Shown one piece after another: positions 55,883 through 64,000 of a DNA stretch of 64,000 nucleotides. Origin of the DNA: Rhizobium albus (GTDB lineage Bacteria > Pseudomonadota > Alphaproteobacteria > Rhizobiales > Rhizobiaceae); NCBI GenBank assembly GCA_030160035.1, contig BSNO01000003.1:1426001-1490000 (forward strand), in the 5' to 3' direction. The translations under genes and the position numbers were made by a program. Position 1 is the first letter of the stretch, and each line of letters starts with the position of its first letter. Below the pieces are notes generated by a model, which was not told where the DNA came from, made no database searches, and saw only the letters and a list, made by a program, of their open reading frames with translations.

Positions 55883-56025
55883 GAGATCGCCAGATGACAC
55901 GTCGGTAAGATGGGGAGGTTCGAGGCTGCGCATCCACCCTCGTCGAACTGCGCAGTTGCCGTCAAATCATGTAGGTTCTCGCAGGACAATGTCGAGGGCC
56001 ACGTGTCCGCCGCCGACCGACTCGG

Positions 56026-56054
56026 TTGACAAGCAAGCAAGAGGCTTTTAGAAC
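56026..56054 (+). promoter_or_regulatory. Sigma-70-type promoter toward ssb
   Basis: TTGACA (56026-56031, perfect -35), 17-bp spacer, TAGAAC (56049-56054, 4 of 6). The -10 shares its GAAC with the left half of the LexA box. Leader to ssb about 180 nt. Confidence 0.65.
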
Positions 56055-56065
56055 AAAAAAAGAAC
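56051..56065. promoter_or_regulatory. LexA (SOS) box between uvrA and ssb
   Basis: GAAC-AAAAAAA-GAAC is an exact direct repeat GAAC-N7-GAAC, the LexA site of alphaproteobacteria. It lies in the 357-bp space between divergent uvrA and ssb, 169 bp from the uvrA start, and overlaps the ssb-side -10 box. The rest of 55883-56239 shows no gene. Confidence 0.85.
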
Positions 56066-56239
56066 AAAACATAGCCTGCCTTGCAAACGCCCAACTGCCC
56101 TGTGGAAATGCGGCGTGTGGGGCGCAGGTTCCTGCGAGTTCCGATAAGATGCCGCCTTTCAACAATGATCCCGCGGCGATGGCTTAAAGGCTGTTCGACC
56201 GGAGATCATTCAACCGGCGACTACAAGAAGGCATTCACC

Positions 56240-56749
56240 ATGGCAGGAAGCGTCAACAAGGTCATTCTCGTCGGAAATCTGGGTGCCGACCCGGAAATTC
56301 GTCGCACACAGGACGGCCGCCCGATTGCCAATCTGTCCGTCGCGACTTCGGAGACCTGGCGCGATCGCAACTCCGGCGAACGCAAGGAAAAGACCGAATG
56401 GCACCGCGTCGTCATCTTCAATGAAGGCCTGTGCAAGGTCGCGGAAAGCTACCTGAAGAAGGGCGCCAAGGTGTATATCGAAGGCCAGCTTCAGACCCGC
56501 AAATGGCAGGATCAGAGCGGCCAGGACAAATACTCCACCGAGATCGTTCTGCAGGGGTTCAACTCGACATTGACCATGCTCGACGGACGCGGTGAAGGCG
56601 GTGGCATGGGTCAGGGTGGCGGCGGCGGTGGTCGCGGCGGCTCCGATTATTCGGGCGGCGGCGGTGGCGGCAACGATTACAACCGACAGTCGCCGGCATC
56701 GCGCAACGACGATTTCTCCCGCGACATGGACGACGAAATCCCGTTCTGA
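56240..56749 (+). CDS. ssb: Single-stranded DNA-binding protein
   Basis: 169 residues. OB fold about 1-110 ([67 protein letters not shown]), a Gly-rich linker, and the canonical acidic tip MDDEIPF that binds repair partners. AAGAAGG precedes ATG 56240; the longer frame from 56081 is only leader. Tetramer coating ssDNA in replication, repair and SOS. Confidence 0.98.
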   Translation: MAGSVNKVILVGNLGADPEIRRTQDGRPIANLSVATSETWRDRNSGERKEKTEWHRVVIFNEGLCKVAESYLKKGAKVYIEGQLQTRKWQDQSGQDKYSTEIVLQGFNSTLTMLDGRGEGGGMGQGGGGGGRGGSDYSGGGGGGNDYNRQSPASRNDDFSRDMDDEIPF

Positions 56750-56774
56750 TTGACGCGGACCAAGAGCTATCGAA

Positions 56775-56798
56775 GCGATGCGGGGAAACCCGCATCGC
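56775..56798. terminator. Hairpin with GAAA tetraloop between ssb and nadK
   Basis: GCGATGCGGG (56775-56784) and CCCGCATCGC (56789-56798) close a GAAA loop. Very stable 10-bp stem between converging genes; weak U-tracts. Confidence 0.7.
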
Positions 56799-56806
56799 AG
56801 ATCGCA

Positions 56807-57580
56807 TCAATAAAGAAACTGCTCGGCCAGGATGCGGTCATCCCAGGAATGATCGGGATCCGACAAGAGGCGCGCGGTCGTCTGTTTTGATTGAACGATG
56901 CGGACGAGCCGGACGGATTTGACCTCCGTGTTGTCGGCGACTGCGTTGACCGGCCGCTTTTCGCGCTCCAGCACCTCGATCGTCACCTCCGCCTTGTTGG
57001 AGAGCAGCGCGCCTCTCCACCGCCGCGGGCGAAATGCGCTGACCGGGGTCAGTGCGAGCAATGGCGCGACGAGCGGCAAGATCGGGCCGTGGGCAGAGAG
57101 ATTGTAGGCCGTCGAGCCCGCAGGCGTCGCCACCATCAGCCCGTCACAGACGAGCTCTTCGAGCCTGACTTTGCCATCGACGCTGACGCGCAGCTTGGCG
57201 GCCTGATACGACTGGCGAAGAACCGACACTTCATTGATCGCAAAGGCGTGCGTCTCAGCGCCATCCTCGTCGGTCGCGACCATTTCCAGCGGATTGATCT
57301 CGCTTTCCACCGCCCGCTCGATACGTTTGCGCAGGCCATCGGTGGCGTACTCGTTCATCAGAAAGCCGATCGAGCCCCGGTTCATGCCGTAAAGCACTTT
57401 GTTGGAATTCATCATGCGATGCAGCGTCTGCAGCATGAAGCCGTCGCCACCGAGTGCAATGATGACGTCGGCATCTTCCGGGGTATATGCACCGTAAAGC
57501 GCTTCCAGTTCGAATCGCGCCGCTTGCGCGTCCGGAGCGTTGCTCGAAATGAAACTCAATTTTTCCGTAGCACGCGCCAT
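56807..57580 (-). CDS. nadK: NAD kinase
   Basis: 257 residues. GGDG motif in VIIALGGDGFMLQTLHRM, NRGSIGFLMNEY, and the C-terminal DGLMVATPAGSTAYNLSAHGPILP. Phosphorylates NAD to NADP. GGGAG is upstream of ATG 57580. Converges with ssb and is divergent from tRNA-Thr. Confidence 0.96.
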   Translation of the reverse strand: MARATEKLSFISSNAPDAQAARFELEALYGAYTPEDADVIIALGGDGFMLQTLHRMMNSNKVLYGMNRGSIGFLMNEYATDGLRKRIERAVESEINPLEMVATDEDGAETHAFAINEVSVLRQSYQAAKLRVSVDGKVRLEELVCDGLMVATPAGSTAYNLSAHGPILPLVAPLLALTPVSAFRPRRWRGALLSNKAEVTIEVLEREKRPVNAVADNTEVKSVRLVRIVQSKQTTARLLSDPDHSWDDRILAEQFLY

Positions 57581-57733
57581 CCAGTCTCATCTCCCATTGC
57601 TGCGGCACATTGGCGAGGGATGGCGGATCGGGCAAGCGCGAAGGAGCCGGTCGCCGCGCTAATTTTTACCGCGACGCCGCCCTGTGCATTTCTCGTTTTA
57701 CAGCGCCGGCAATTATGCTAATCACCCGCCCGT

Positions 57734-57809
57734 GCCCTTGTAGCTCAGTTGGTAGAGCATCTGATTTGTAATCAGAGGGTCGGGAGTTCGAGTCTCTCCG
57801 GGGGCACCA
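57734..57809 (+). tRNA. tRNA-Thr (anticodon UGU)
   Basis: A 76-nt cloverleaf: acceptor GCCCTTG with CGGGGGC (two G-U pairs), D arm GCTCAGTTGGTAGAGC, anticodon stem TCTGA/TCAGA with loop TTTGTAA (anticodon TGT), T arm GGGAG-TTCGAGT-CTCTC, discriminator A and encoded CCA. Confidence 0.97.
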
Positions 57810-58016
57810 TTTTCGGCAGCGCGGAATGCCTGGCCGCTCATCTCTCCAGAATTTGCTCATTTCCCAACGGATTTCCCGGTCCGAGCGCACATAGTGACAT
57901 TCTGGCACCACCACCTGGCGCACCACCGTTTCGCCGCATTCTCAGCTTGCGGATGCATCGCACGCGACCAATAGTGCTCGGGGCCGGACAGCCCCACACT
58001 TCTGGAGATTCGGAAC

Positions 58017-58784
58017 ATGAAGAGACTGATTTTGACCGCGTCCATCCTGGCCGCGGCCGCACCGGCCTTTGCTGCTGATGCGGTAATGTATAACGATCCG
58101 GCACCTGCCGCCGCAGCGCCGATGGCTGCTGCGCCGAACTGGTCCGGCTTTTACGTCGGTGGCCAACTGGGCGGCGTCTTCGGCGAAACGGGTACGTTTG
58201 GCCTGTCTCCGTTCACTCCGGCCCTTCAGACGGCTTTCGCACCCGGCTTTTCGGGTGATTTCGATTCCGGCCTGATCGGCGGCGTCCATGCCGGTTACGA
58301 CATCCAGTCCGGCAACTTCGTCTTCGGCGGCATTATCGATATTTCGGCCACGGACGTTTCGGACACGCAGAACGGCTTCTCCGTCACGCCTGCGCGCTAC
58401 ACGGTCACCCGTGAACTCGACTACCTCGCAACTCTGCGCGGCCGAATCGGCTATGCGATCGGCAGCAGCTTCCTCGTCTACGGCACGGCTGGTCTCGCCT
58501 ATGGCCAGGTCGACTTCTCCTACGAGCAGCCCGGCTCAGGTGCCACGACGACGACTTCTGGCGGTCAGGATGATGACTTCGGCTACACCGTCGGTGCTGG
58601 CGTGGAAGCCATGGTCACGTCGAACATCTCGGTCGGTCTCGAGTACCTCTACACGGATCTCGGCGACAACGATTTCAATGCCAACCTCGTAGGCGGCCCG
58701 TTCGGCGCCGGCACCACGGGCTTTGGAACGGATCGTTCGTTCGACTTCCACACGGTCCAGGCGAAGGTCTCCTTCCGCTTCTAA
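58017..58784 (+). CDS. Outer membrane beta-barrel porin, Omp25/Omp31 (RopB-like) family
   Basis: 255 residues. Signal peptide about 1-20 (ILAAAAPAFAADA), an Ala/Pro-rich linker, then an 8-stranded barrel starting WSGFYVGGQLGGVFG and containing GGVHAGYDIQSGNFVFGGIIDI, GRIGYAIGSSFLVYGTAGLAYG, NISVGLEYLYTDLG, ending VQAKVSFRF with the terminal Phe recognised by BamA. Typical major outer-membrane protein of Hyphomicrobiales. Stands alone with its own terminator. Confidence 0.93.
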   Translation: MKRLILTASILAAAAPAFAADAVMYNDPAPAAAAPMAAAPNWSGFYVGGQLGGVFGETGTFGLSPFTPALQTAFAPGFSGDFDSGLIGGVHAGYDIQSGNFVFGGIIDISATDVSDTQNGFSVTPARYTVTRELDYLATLRGRIGYAIGSSFLVYGTAGLAYGQVDFSYEQPGSGATTTTSGGQDDDFGYTVGAGVEAMVTSNISVGLEYLYTDLGDNDFNANLVGGPFGAGTTGFGTDRSFDFHTVQAKVSFRF

Positions 58785-58792
58785 GCCACTCA

Positions 58793-58821
58793 GGAAGGCG
58801 GTCGGATACCGACCGCCTTCC
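58793..58821 (+). terminator. Terminator of the porin gene
   Basis: GGAAGGCGGTCGG (58793-58805) and CCGACCGCCTTCC (58809-58821) form a perfect 13-bp stem with a 3-nt loop, 9 bp after the stop; weak T content follows. Confidence 0.85.
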
Positions 58822-58909
58822 ATCTCGCCGAACCCCTATGGCTCTGCCCGACGCGGCGCATTATGGTGCGGCGCATTGAAGCGAATCCTCGCGACCGAAC
58901 GGGCAGGGC

Positions 58910-60286
58910 ATGCGGATCATTATTTGTGGGGCGGGGCGCGTCGGCTTCGGCATCGCTGAAAAGCTGGCCCAGGAACAAAACGACGTCTCCGTCATCGACA
59001 CGTCGGCCACGCTCATCAACGCGATACGCGACACGCTCGACGTGCGCGGCTATGTCGGCCATGGCGCCCATCCCGAAGTGCTGGCGCAAGCCGGGGCGGA
59101 GGAGGCGGACATGATCATCGCCGTCACGCTCTCCGACGAAGTGAACATGGTCGCCTGCCAGGTGGCGCATTCTCTCTTCAACGTCCCGACGAAGATTGCC
59201 CGCATCCGCGCCCAGAATTATCTGGCGCCGCATTATCTCGATCTTTTTTCGCGCGAACACATGCCGATCGACGTCATCATCTCGCCTGAGGTGGAGGTCG
59301 GCAAGATGGTGTTGCGCCGCATCGCTTTGCCGGGCGCGACCGATGCCGTCCGCTTCGCCAATGACGCGATCGTGCTCGTCGCCATCGAGTGCCTGGAAGA
59401 CTGCCCGGTCGTGAACACACCGCTGGAACAGCTCTCGGAGTTGTTTCCCGACCTTACGGCAACCGTCGTCGGCGTGGTTCGCGACGGCCAGCTGATGGTG
59501 CCCCATTCCACCGATCAGCTCAGCACAGGGGATCTGGCCTATGTGATCTGCGACAAGGATCACGTTCGCCGCACGCTTGGCCTTTTCGGGCATGAAGAGC
59601 CAGAGGCGATCCGCATCGTCATCGCCGGCGGCGGCAATGTCGGCTATTTCGTCGCCAAGGCGATTGAGGAACGGCAACCGAACATCAAGGTCAAGATCAT
59701 CGAACACGATCGCAGCCGCGCCATTGCGATCGCGGATCAGCTGCGCCGCGCGGTGGTGCTGAACGGCTCTTCGCTCGACCAGTCGATTCTGACGGAAGCC
59801 GATATCCACGATGCGGATCTCATCGTCTCGCTGACCAACGACGACCAGGTGAACATTCTGACCAGCGTGATGGCGAAGCGCCTCGGCTGCAAGGCAAGCC
59901 TTGCGCTGATCAACGAGCCATCGTTTCAGGAATTCACCAAGCCGATGGGGATCGACGCTTACATCAATCCCCGCGCCGTCACCATTTCGCGCATCCTGCA
60001 GCATGTGCGCCGCGGTCGCATTCGGGCTGTCTACAGCGTCGAGAAGGGCCAGGCCGAGGTGATCGAGGCGGAAGCGATGGACACGTCGCCGCTCGTCGGC
60101 AAGCCCTTGCGGGATCTCGATCTGCCGGATGGCGTGCGCATCGGTGCCATCTACCGTGACAAGCAGGTGGTGCAGCCGACTGGCTCGACCAAGATCAAGG
60201 CGAAGGACCGCGTCGTCATGTTCGCCCGCTCACGCGACGTCCGCCATGTCGAACAGATGTTCCGCGTCAGCCTCGAATTCTTCTGA
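58910..60286 (+). CDS. trkA: Trk system potassium transporter subunit TrkA
   Basis: 458 residues: two RCK modules, each with a Rossmann NAD site (MRIIICGAGRVGFGIAEKLA at 1-20; IRIVIAGGGNVGYFVAKAIEE near 235) and a RCK_C part. Peripheral gating subunit of the potassium transporter; binds NAD(H)/ATP. Followed 6 bp later by trkH, its membrane partner. In relatives trkA sits behind ntrX and before dat-hfq-hflX; here the ntr genes are not next to it. Confidence 0.97.
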   Translation: MRIIICGAGRVGFGIAEKLAQEQNDVSVIDTSATLINAIRDTLDVRGYVGHGAHPEVLAQAGAEEADMIIAVTLSDEVNMVACQVAHSLFNVPTKIARIRAQNYLAPHYLDLFSREHMPIDVIISPEVEVGKMVLRRIALPGATDAVRFANDAIVLVAIECLEDCPVVNTPLEQLSELFPDLTATVVGVVRDGQLMVPHSTDQLSTGDLAYVICDKDHVRRTLGLFGHEEPEAIRIVIAGGGNVGYFVAKAIEERQPNIKVKIIEHDRSRAIAIADQLRRAVVLNGSSLDQSILTEADIHDADLIVSLTNDDQVNILTSVMAKRLGCKASLALINEPSFQEFTKPMGIDAYINPRAVTISRILQHVRRGRIRAVYSVEKGQAEVIEAEAMDTSPLVGKPLRDLDLPDGVRIGAIYRDKQVVQPTGSTKIKAKDRVVMFARSRDVRHVEQMFRVSLEFF

Positions 60287-60292
60287 CCGCCG

Positions 60293-61777
60293 ATGCTCGG
60301 CGCGATCTACCTCGTTACCCTTGCCTCCGGTGGTGTTCTCGCACTTCTCATACCCGCGGTGTTCATTGCGCTCGCCGGTGGCGATTTCGCGCTGGCGGAG
60401 GACATGGCGCTCGTCACCGCGTTCGGTGCCTGCATCTGCACCATGGTGCTCGCCTCGCTGTCTGAACGGATCGGACCACTCGAACGGGAGTTGAACTTCG
60501 TTTCGCTGGTCCTTGTCTGGCTCGTCACGCCCATCACGGCCGCACTTTGCCTGATGGCACTGGTCGGCCTCGGGCCCATGCAGGCATGGTTTGAAGGTGT
60601 GTCGGCGCTCACAACCGCTGGGGCAACCGTGCTGCAACGGCAGACCGTACCGACTGCGCTGCTTTTCTGGCGCTCGGCTCTCGAATGGTACGGCGGGTTC
60701 CTGATCCTCGTCTCCATCATCCACGTCCTGGCTCCCGCAGGGTTCGGCGGGCTGAAGGCAAGCGGGAGGCGGCGCGGAACCGGTGGCAAGGCCGATGGAC
60801 ATTGGGGAGCCATCGGCGCGTACTCCTCGATTTTTTGGCAGTACGGCGCGTTGACGATCGCCATTGCACTGCTGCTCATCATTGCGCGAGTTGATCCTGC
60901 CAACGCAGTCATGCTCGCCATGATGAGCATTTCAACTGGGGGATTTCTTCCTTTCGAAGGCACGCTCGACGAACATATCAGCCTTGGTGCGATATTCGTT
61001 CTTGCGATCGGCCTCTGTTTCGGCACGCTCAGCGTCTTCTGGCGGCGCAATATTCTGCGCAATCCAAGGCGAGTCCTGGCTGAAAACCGCGAGGCACGGA
61101 TTGTGATCCTTGCGATCCTTGGGCTTGGCATCATCTACGCGGCGCGCATCTCCGAAGCGTCTGGCTCCTTCTCGGCGGTGGGGGTGCTGACAGCACTCGT
61201 GGAAGGCTTTTTCACCGCATCATCGCTCATCGCCACCAGCGGCGCCGAAACGCGACCCGGCGTTTTCGCGCTTTTGCCTTCCTTCCTCGTTTTGTGCGTC
61301 GTGTTCGTGGGTGCGAGCGTCTATTCCACTTCAGGCGGCATCAAGGTCTATCGCCTCGCGACCATGTGGATCTTTGCCAAGGCTGAACTCAACCGCCTGA
61401 TCTATCCGAGCGCGGTCGCGCCATCGAAATTCGGCCGCGACCAGATCGATGATGACGCCATTCGCGCCGTCTGGTCCTATTTCGTGCTGGCGCTGCTATG
61501 CGTTGCCACCGGAACCGTCCTGATCACCGCAACGGCGGCGAATTTCGAAGGTGGGCTGGCCATGGCGGTGACCTTTTTCGCCGGCGCGAGCCCGGCCTAT
61601 GAATCACTCATCCCGATCGAGGCGCAAGGGTCACAGGCAATCGCCGAAGCGTGGCCCGCCTTCGAGGTGCTGCCGACGACGGCGCTTCTTCCGGCAATTG
61701 TGCTCATGACGATCGGCAGGCTTGAAGTGCTCATCGTCTTCGCCGTAATCAACATCAAATACTGGCTGCAGCGCTGA
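60293..61777 (+). CDS. trkH: TrkH-family potassium transporter membrane subunit
   Basis: 494 residues, 8-10 membrane spans with four pore loops: TTAGATVL, SISTGGFLPFEG, IATSGAETRPG and TFFAGASPAYESL. These correspond to the TrkH selectivity-filter regions, each with a Gly; the fourth is less regular, as is common. Takes up potassium with TrkA, encoded immediately upstream. ATG 60293 with no strong ribosome-binding site, so probably coupled to trkA. Confidence 0.94.
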   Translation: MLGAIYLVTLASGGVLALLIPAVFIALAGGDFALAEDMALVTAFGACICTMVLASLSERIGPLERELNFVSLVLVWLVTPITAALCLMALVGLGPMQAWFEGVSALTTAGATVLQRQTVPTALLFWRSALEWYGGFLILVSIIHVLAPAGFGGLKASGRRRGTGGKADGHWGAIGAYSSIFWQYGALTIAIALLLIIARVDPANAVMLAMMSISTGGFLPFEGTLDEHISLGAIFVLAIGLCFGTLSVFWRRNILRNPRRVLAENREARIVILAILGLGIIYAARISEASGSFSAVGVLTALVEGFFTASSLIATSGAETRPGVFALLPSFLVLCVVFVGASVYSTSGGIKVYRLATMWIFAKAELNRLIYPSAVAPSKFGRDQIDDDAIRAVWSYFVLALLCVATGTVLITATAANFEGGLAMAVTFFAGASPAYESLIPIEAQGSQAIAEAWPAFEVLPTTALLPAIVLMTIGRLEVLIVFAVINIKYWLQR

Positions 61778-61811
61778 ACCATCTGCAACGATTGGAAAAA
61801 GGACATCGATC

Positions 61812-62675
61812 ATGTCGCGCATCGCCTATGTGAATGGACGCTATCTGCCCCATGGCGCGGCGGCCGTGCATGTGGAAGATCGCGGCTACCAGTTCGCCGA
61901 CGGGGTCTATGAGGTCTGCGAGGTCCGGCAAGGCTTCATCGTCGACATGACGCGCCATCTCGATCGCCTGGCGCGCTCGCTCAGCGAATTGCAGATGGGC
62001 TGGCCGCTGAGCCGGGACGCATTCAAGATGGTGCTGCGCGAAGTCGTGCGCCGCAACCGCGTGCGCAACGGGCTCGTCTACCTGCAAGTCACCCGCGGCG
62101 TCGCCCGTCGCGACCATGTGTTTCCAAGCGCTGCCACCATGCCGTCGCTCGTCGTGACGGCGAAGAAGACCGATCCGCGCGTCGTGCGGGCCAAGGTCGA
62201 GAAGGGGATCAGCGTCATCACGGTGCCGGAGAACCGTTGGGACCGTGTCGACATCAAGACGGTCGGCCTTCTCCCCAATGTGCTGGCGCGGCAGAAAGCC
62301 AAGGCCGAGGGCGCGCAGGAGGCGATCTTTGTGGATGTCGACGGCACCATAAAGGAAGGTGCGGCCACCAATGTCTGGATTGTCAGCGAAGACGGTGTGC
62401 TCATGACCCGGCCGGCCGACCACGGCATCCTGCGCGGCATCACCCGGGCCACGGTCATGGATGTGGCGGCAAAGCTCGATCTCAAGGTGGAAGAGCGCGC
62501 CTTCACTGTCGAGGAAGCCAAGCGGGCGCGCGAAATGTTCCTGACGGCTGCAACCTCCGTCGTCATACCGATCGTGTCGCTGGATGGCACCACCATTGCT
62601 AATGGCCACCCCGGCACCATGTCCGCTGAAATGCGGGATGCCTTTTTTGACGTTGCAGAAAAGACACCAACCTGA
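61812..62675 (+). CDS. dat: D-amino-acid aminotransferase (class IV PLP enzyme)
   Basis: 287 residues. PLP-binding K149 (RVDIKTVGLLPNVLARQKA), GAATNVWIV, and R100/H102 in VTRGVARRDHVFP, matching the carboxylate-binding pair of D-alanine aminotransferases rather than branched-chain enzymes. Expected to interconvert D-alanine and D-glutamate with their 2-oxoacids. Lies before hfq as in other Hyphomicrobiales. Confidence 0.93.
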   Translation: MSRIAYVNGRYLPHGAAAVHVEDRGYQFADGVYEVCEVRQGFIVDMTRHLDRLARSLSELQMGWPLSRDAFKMVLREVVRRNRVRNGLVYLQVTRGVARRDHVFPSAATMPSLVVTAKKTDPRVVRAKVEKGISVITVPENRWDRVDIKTVGLLPNVLARQKAKAEGAQEAIFVDVDGTIKEGAATNVWIVSEDGVLMTRPADHGILRGITRATVMDVAAKLDLKVEERAFTVEEAKRAREMFLTAATSVVIPIVSLDGTTIANGHPGTMSAEMRDAFFDVAEKTPT

Positions 62676-62792
62676 TACCACCAAGGGAATAGGGGACCTT
62701 CACACTTCTCTTTTTTAGCATATTTTCAAAGGGTTACAGTGTGACGACTATCCGGCCCGGTCGAGGTCGGCAAAAAAGAAAGATGCGACGCC

Positions 62793-63044
62793 ATGGCGGA
62801 ACGTTCTCAAAATTTGCAGGACCTGTTTCTCAACACCGTCCGCAAGCAGAAGATTTCCCTGACGATCTTTTTGATCAATGGGGTCAAGCTGACCGGTGTC
62901 GTGACGTCCTTCGATAATTTCTGCGTACTCTTGCGCCGGGACGGGCACTCGCAGCTCGTCTATAAACATGCGATTTCGACGATCATGCCAGGCCAGCCGC
63001 TCCAGATGTTCGAGAGCGACGATGGTGCCGGCAGTGGATCGTGA
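62793..63044 (+). CDS. hfq: RNA chaperone Hfq
   Basis: 83 residues, the short alphaproteobacterial form. Sm1 motif [39 protein letters not shown] and Sm2 [10 protein letters not shown] are intact; the C-terminal tail is only about 12 residues, acidic. Hexamer that pairs small RNAs with mRNAs. hflX follows 10 bp later. Confidence 0.98.
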   Translation: MAERSQNLQDLFLNTVRKQKISLTIFLINGVKLTGVVTSFDNFCVLLRRDGHSQLVYKHAISTIMPGQPLQMFESDDGAGSGS

Positions 63045-63054
63045 CCAAGGCTAA

Positions 63055-64000
63055 TTGATCATCAGACAGCGTGACAAAGACGAGAAGGCCGACGATACGC
63101 CGAAGCGCAAACTTCGGGATGACAAGCGCGCCTTTGTTCTTGTACCCATCCTGAAACGCGATACGCGTGGCGACAAGTCTGCCGCGGCCGAACGCTCGGA
63201 CGAAGCGCGGCTGGAGGAGGCTAATGGCCTCACGCGTGCGATCGACCTTGAAATCGCTCATGCCACCGTGGTGTCGGTGGCCAAGCCACAGCCGGCGACG
63301 CTGCTCGGCAGCGGCAAGGTCGAGGAGATCGGCGGCCTCCTGGAGACGCTGAATGCAGGTCTCGTCATCGTCGATCATCCACTGACGCCCGTCCAGCAGC
63401 GCAATCTTGAGCGCGAGTGGCATGCGAAGGTCATCGACCGCACGGGCCTCATCCTCGAAATCTTCGGCAGCCGCGCTTCGACGCGTGAAGGGGTGCTGCA
63501 GGTCGAACTCGCGCATTTGAACTACCAGAAGGGCCGACTGGTTCGCAGCTGGACCCACCTGGAGCGTCAGCGCGGTTCGACGAGCTTCATCGGCGGCCCC
63601 GGCGAAACGCAGATCGAAGCCGATCGCCGTATCCTTCAGGACAAGATCATCAAGCTCGAGCGCGAGCTGGAGCAGGTCCGCCGCACCCGCCAGCTGCACC
63701 GTGCGAAGCGCAAGAAGGTGCCGCATCCGATCGTTGCGCTTGTCGGCTATACGAATGCCGGCAAATCGACGCTCTTCAACAGCATCACCGGTGCTTCGGT
63801 CATGGCGCAGGACATGTTATTCGCGACGCTGGACCCGACGCTTCGGCGCATGAAACTGCCCAAGGGCAGGGCGGTGATCCTGTCCGACACGGTGGGCTTC
63901 ATCTCCAACCTGCCGACGCATCTGGTGGCCGCCTTCCGCGCGACGCTGGAAGAGGTGCTGGAAGCCGATCTCGTGCTTCACGTGCGCGACATCGCCGACC
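63055..64000 (+). CDS. hflX: GTPase HflX (partial, 3' end beyond right edge)
   Basis: 315 codons visible from a TTG at 63055, directly after an in-frame TAA, with AAGG upstream. The N-terminal HflX domain contains LLGSGKVEEIGGL and the FIGGPGETQIEADRR motif, then the G domain: P-loop GYTNAGKST at 231-239, FATLDPTLRRM, and DTVGFISNLPTHLVAAFRATLEEV. Splits stalled or heat-damaged ribosomes in E. coli. Normal neighbour of hfq. Confidence 0.96.
   Translation, partial: MIIRQRDKDEKADDTPKRKLRDDKRAFVLVPILKRDTRGDKSAAAERSDEARLEEANGLTRAIDLEIAHATVVSVAKPQPATLLGSGKVEEIGGLLETLNAGLVIVDHPLTPVQQRNLEREWHAKVIDRTGLILEIFGSRASTREGVLQVELAHLNYQKGRLVRSWTHLERQRGSTSFIGGPGETQIEADRRILQDKIIKLERELEQVRRTRQLHRAKRKKVPHPIVALVGYTNAGKSTLFNSITGASVMAQDMLFATLDPTLRRMKLPKGRAVILSDTVGFISNLPTHLVAAFRATLEEVLEADLVLHVRDIAD

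Noticed and set aside
56128-56141. Second LexA box GTTC-N6-GTTC before ssb
   Set aside because: The spacer is 6, not the required 7, so I do not count it as a site.
57734-57809. Genomic island attached to tRNA-Thr
   Set aside because: No integrase, no repeat of the tRNA 3' end nearby, and flanking genes are core genes.

Overview
The window is about 64 kb of gene-dense, GC-rich chromosome (strong preference for G or C at third codon positions) with no insertion sequence, prophage, integrase or CRISPR array that I can see. Several features point to an alphaproteobacterium of the order Hyphomicrobiales (Rhizobiales): an EipB (DUF1849) envelope protein, LpxI instead of LpxH in the lipid A pathway, an Omp25/Omp31-type porin, the glnB-glnA pair behind a sigma-54-type promoter, a LexA box of the form GAAC-N7-GAAC, and the gene blocks rpsB-tsf-pyrH-frr-uppS-cdsA-rseP-bamA-lpxD-fabZ-lpxA-lpxI-lpxB and trkA-(trkH)-dat-hfq-hflX. 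I do not name a genus.

Layout. 1-1738 (minus): predicted acyltransferase (cut by the left edge), glycerophosphodiester phosphodiesterase and a RidA-family protein. 1854-2702: eipB. 2706-4682 (minus): a secreted HdeA-like protein with Met/Asp repeats, a membrane cytochrome b and a twin-arginine molybdopterin oxidoreductase, probably one periplasmic redox unit. 4855-7822 (minus): CHASE3 histidine kinase, single-domain response regulator and receiver-HWE-type kinase with overlapping start/stop codons. 8143-21439 (plus): translation (rpsB, tsf, frr), UMP kinase, undecaprenyl-PP and CDP-diacylglycerol synthesis, site-2 protease, outer-membrane assembly and lipid A synthesis. 21562-24393: gyrA, ended by a strong two-way terminator shared with two tiny membrane-protein ORFs on the minus strand (24531-24814). 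25017-29279: coaD, two cyclophilins, a secreted unknown protein, and queA-tgt for queuosine.

29998-34365 is a sulfite-assimilation operon: cysG, DUF2849, a siroheme/4Fe-4S sulfite reductase, DUF934 and a 2Fe-2S ferredoxin. 34459-41459 holds valine catabolism (acyl-CoA dehydrogenase, 3-hydroxyisobutyryl-CoA hydrolase, mmsB; mmsA with a divergent LysR regulator), interrupted by a 57-aa ORF and purU. 41592-49090: MscS-type channel, RAM-only AsnC-like protein, LemA plus DUF2207 protein, recQ and a small membrane protein. 49360-51174 (minus): glnB-glnA. 51470-55882 (minus): DUF72 protein, glutathione transferase and uvrA. uvrA diverges from ssb across a LexA box. 56807-57809: nadK and tRNA-Thr(UGU). 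58017 to the end: porin, potassium uptake (trkA, trkH), D-amino-acid aminotransferase, hfq and hflX (cut by the right edge).

Most of the window is conserved housekeeping. The least ordinary parts are the Met-rich protein/cytochrome/Mo-enzyme operon at 2706-4682, which resembles the layout of known methionine-based oxidant-scavenging systems; the tandem small membrane ORFs at 24531-24814; a Tgt that has lost three of four zinc ligands; and well-placed regulatory sites (sigma-54 promoter of glnB, LexA box on the ssb promoter).
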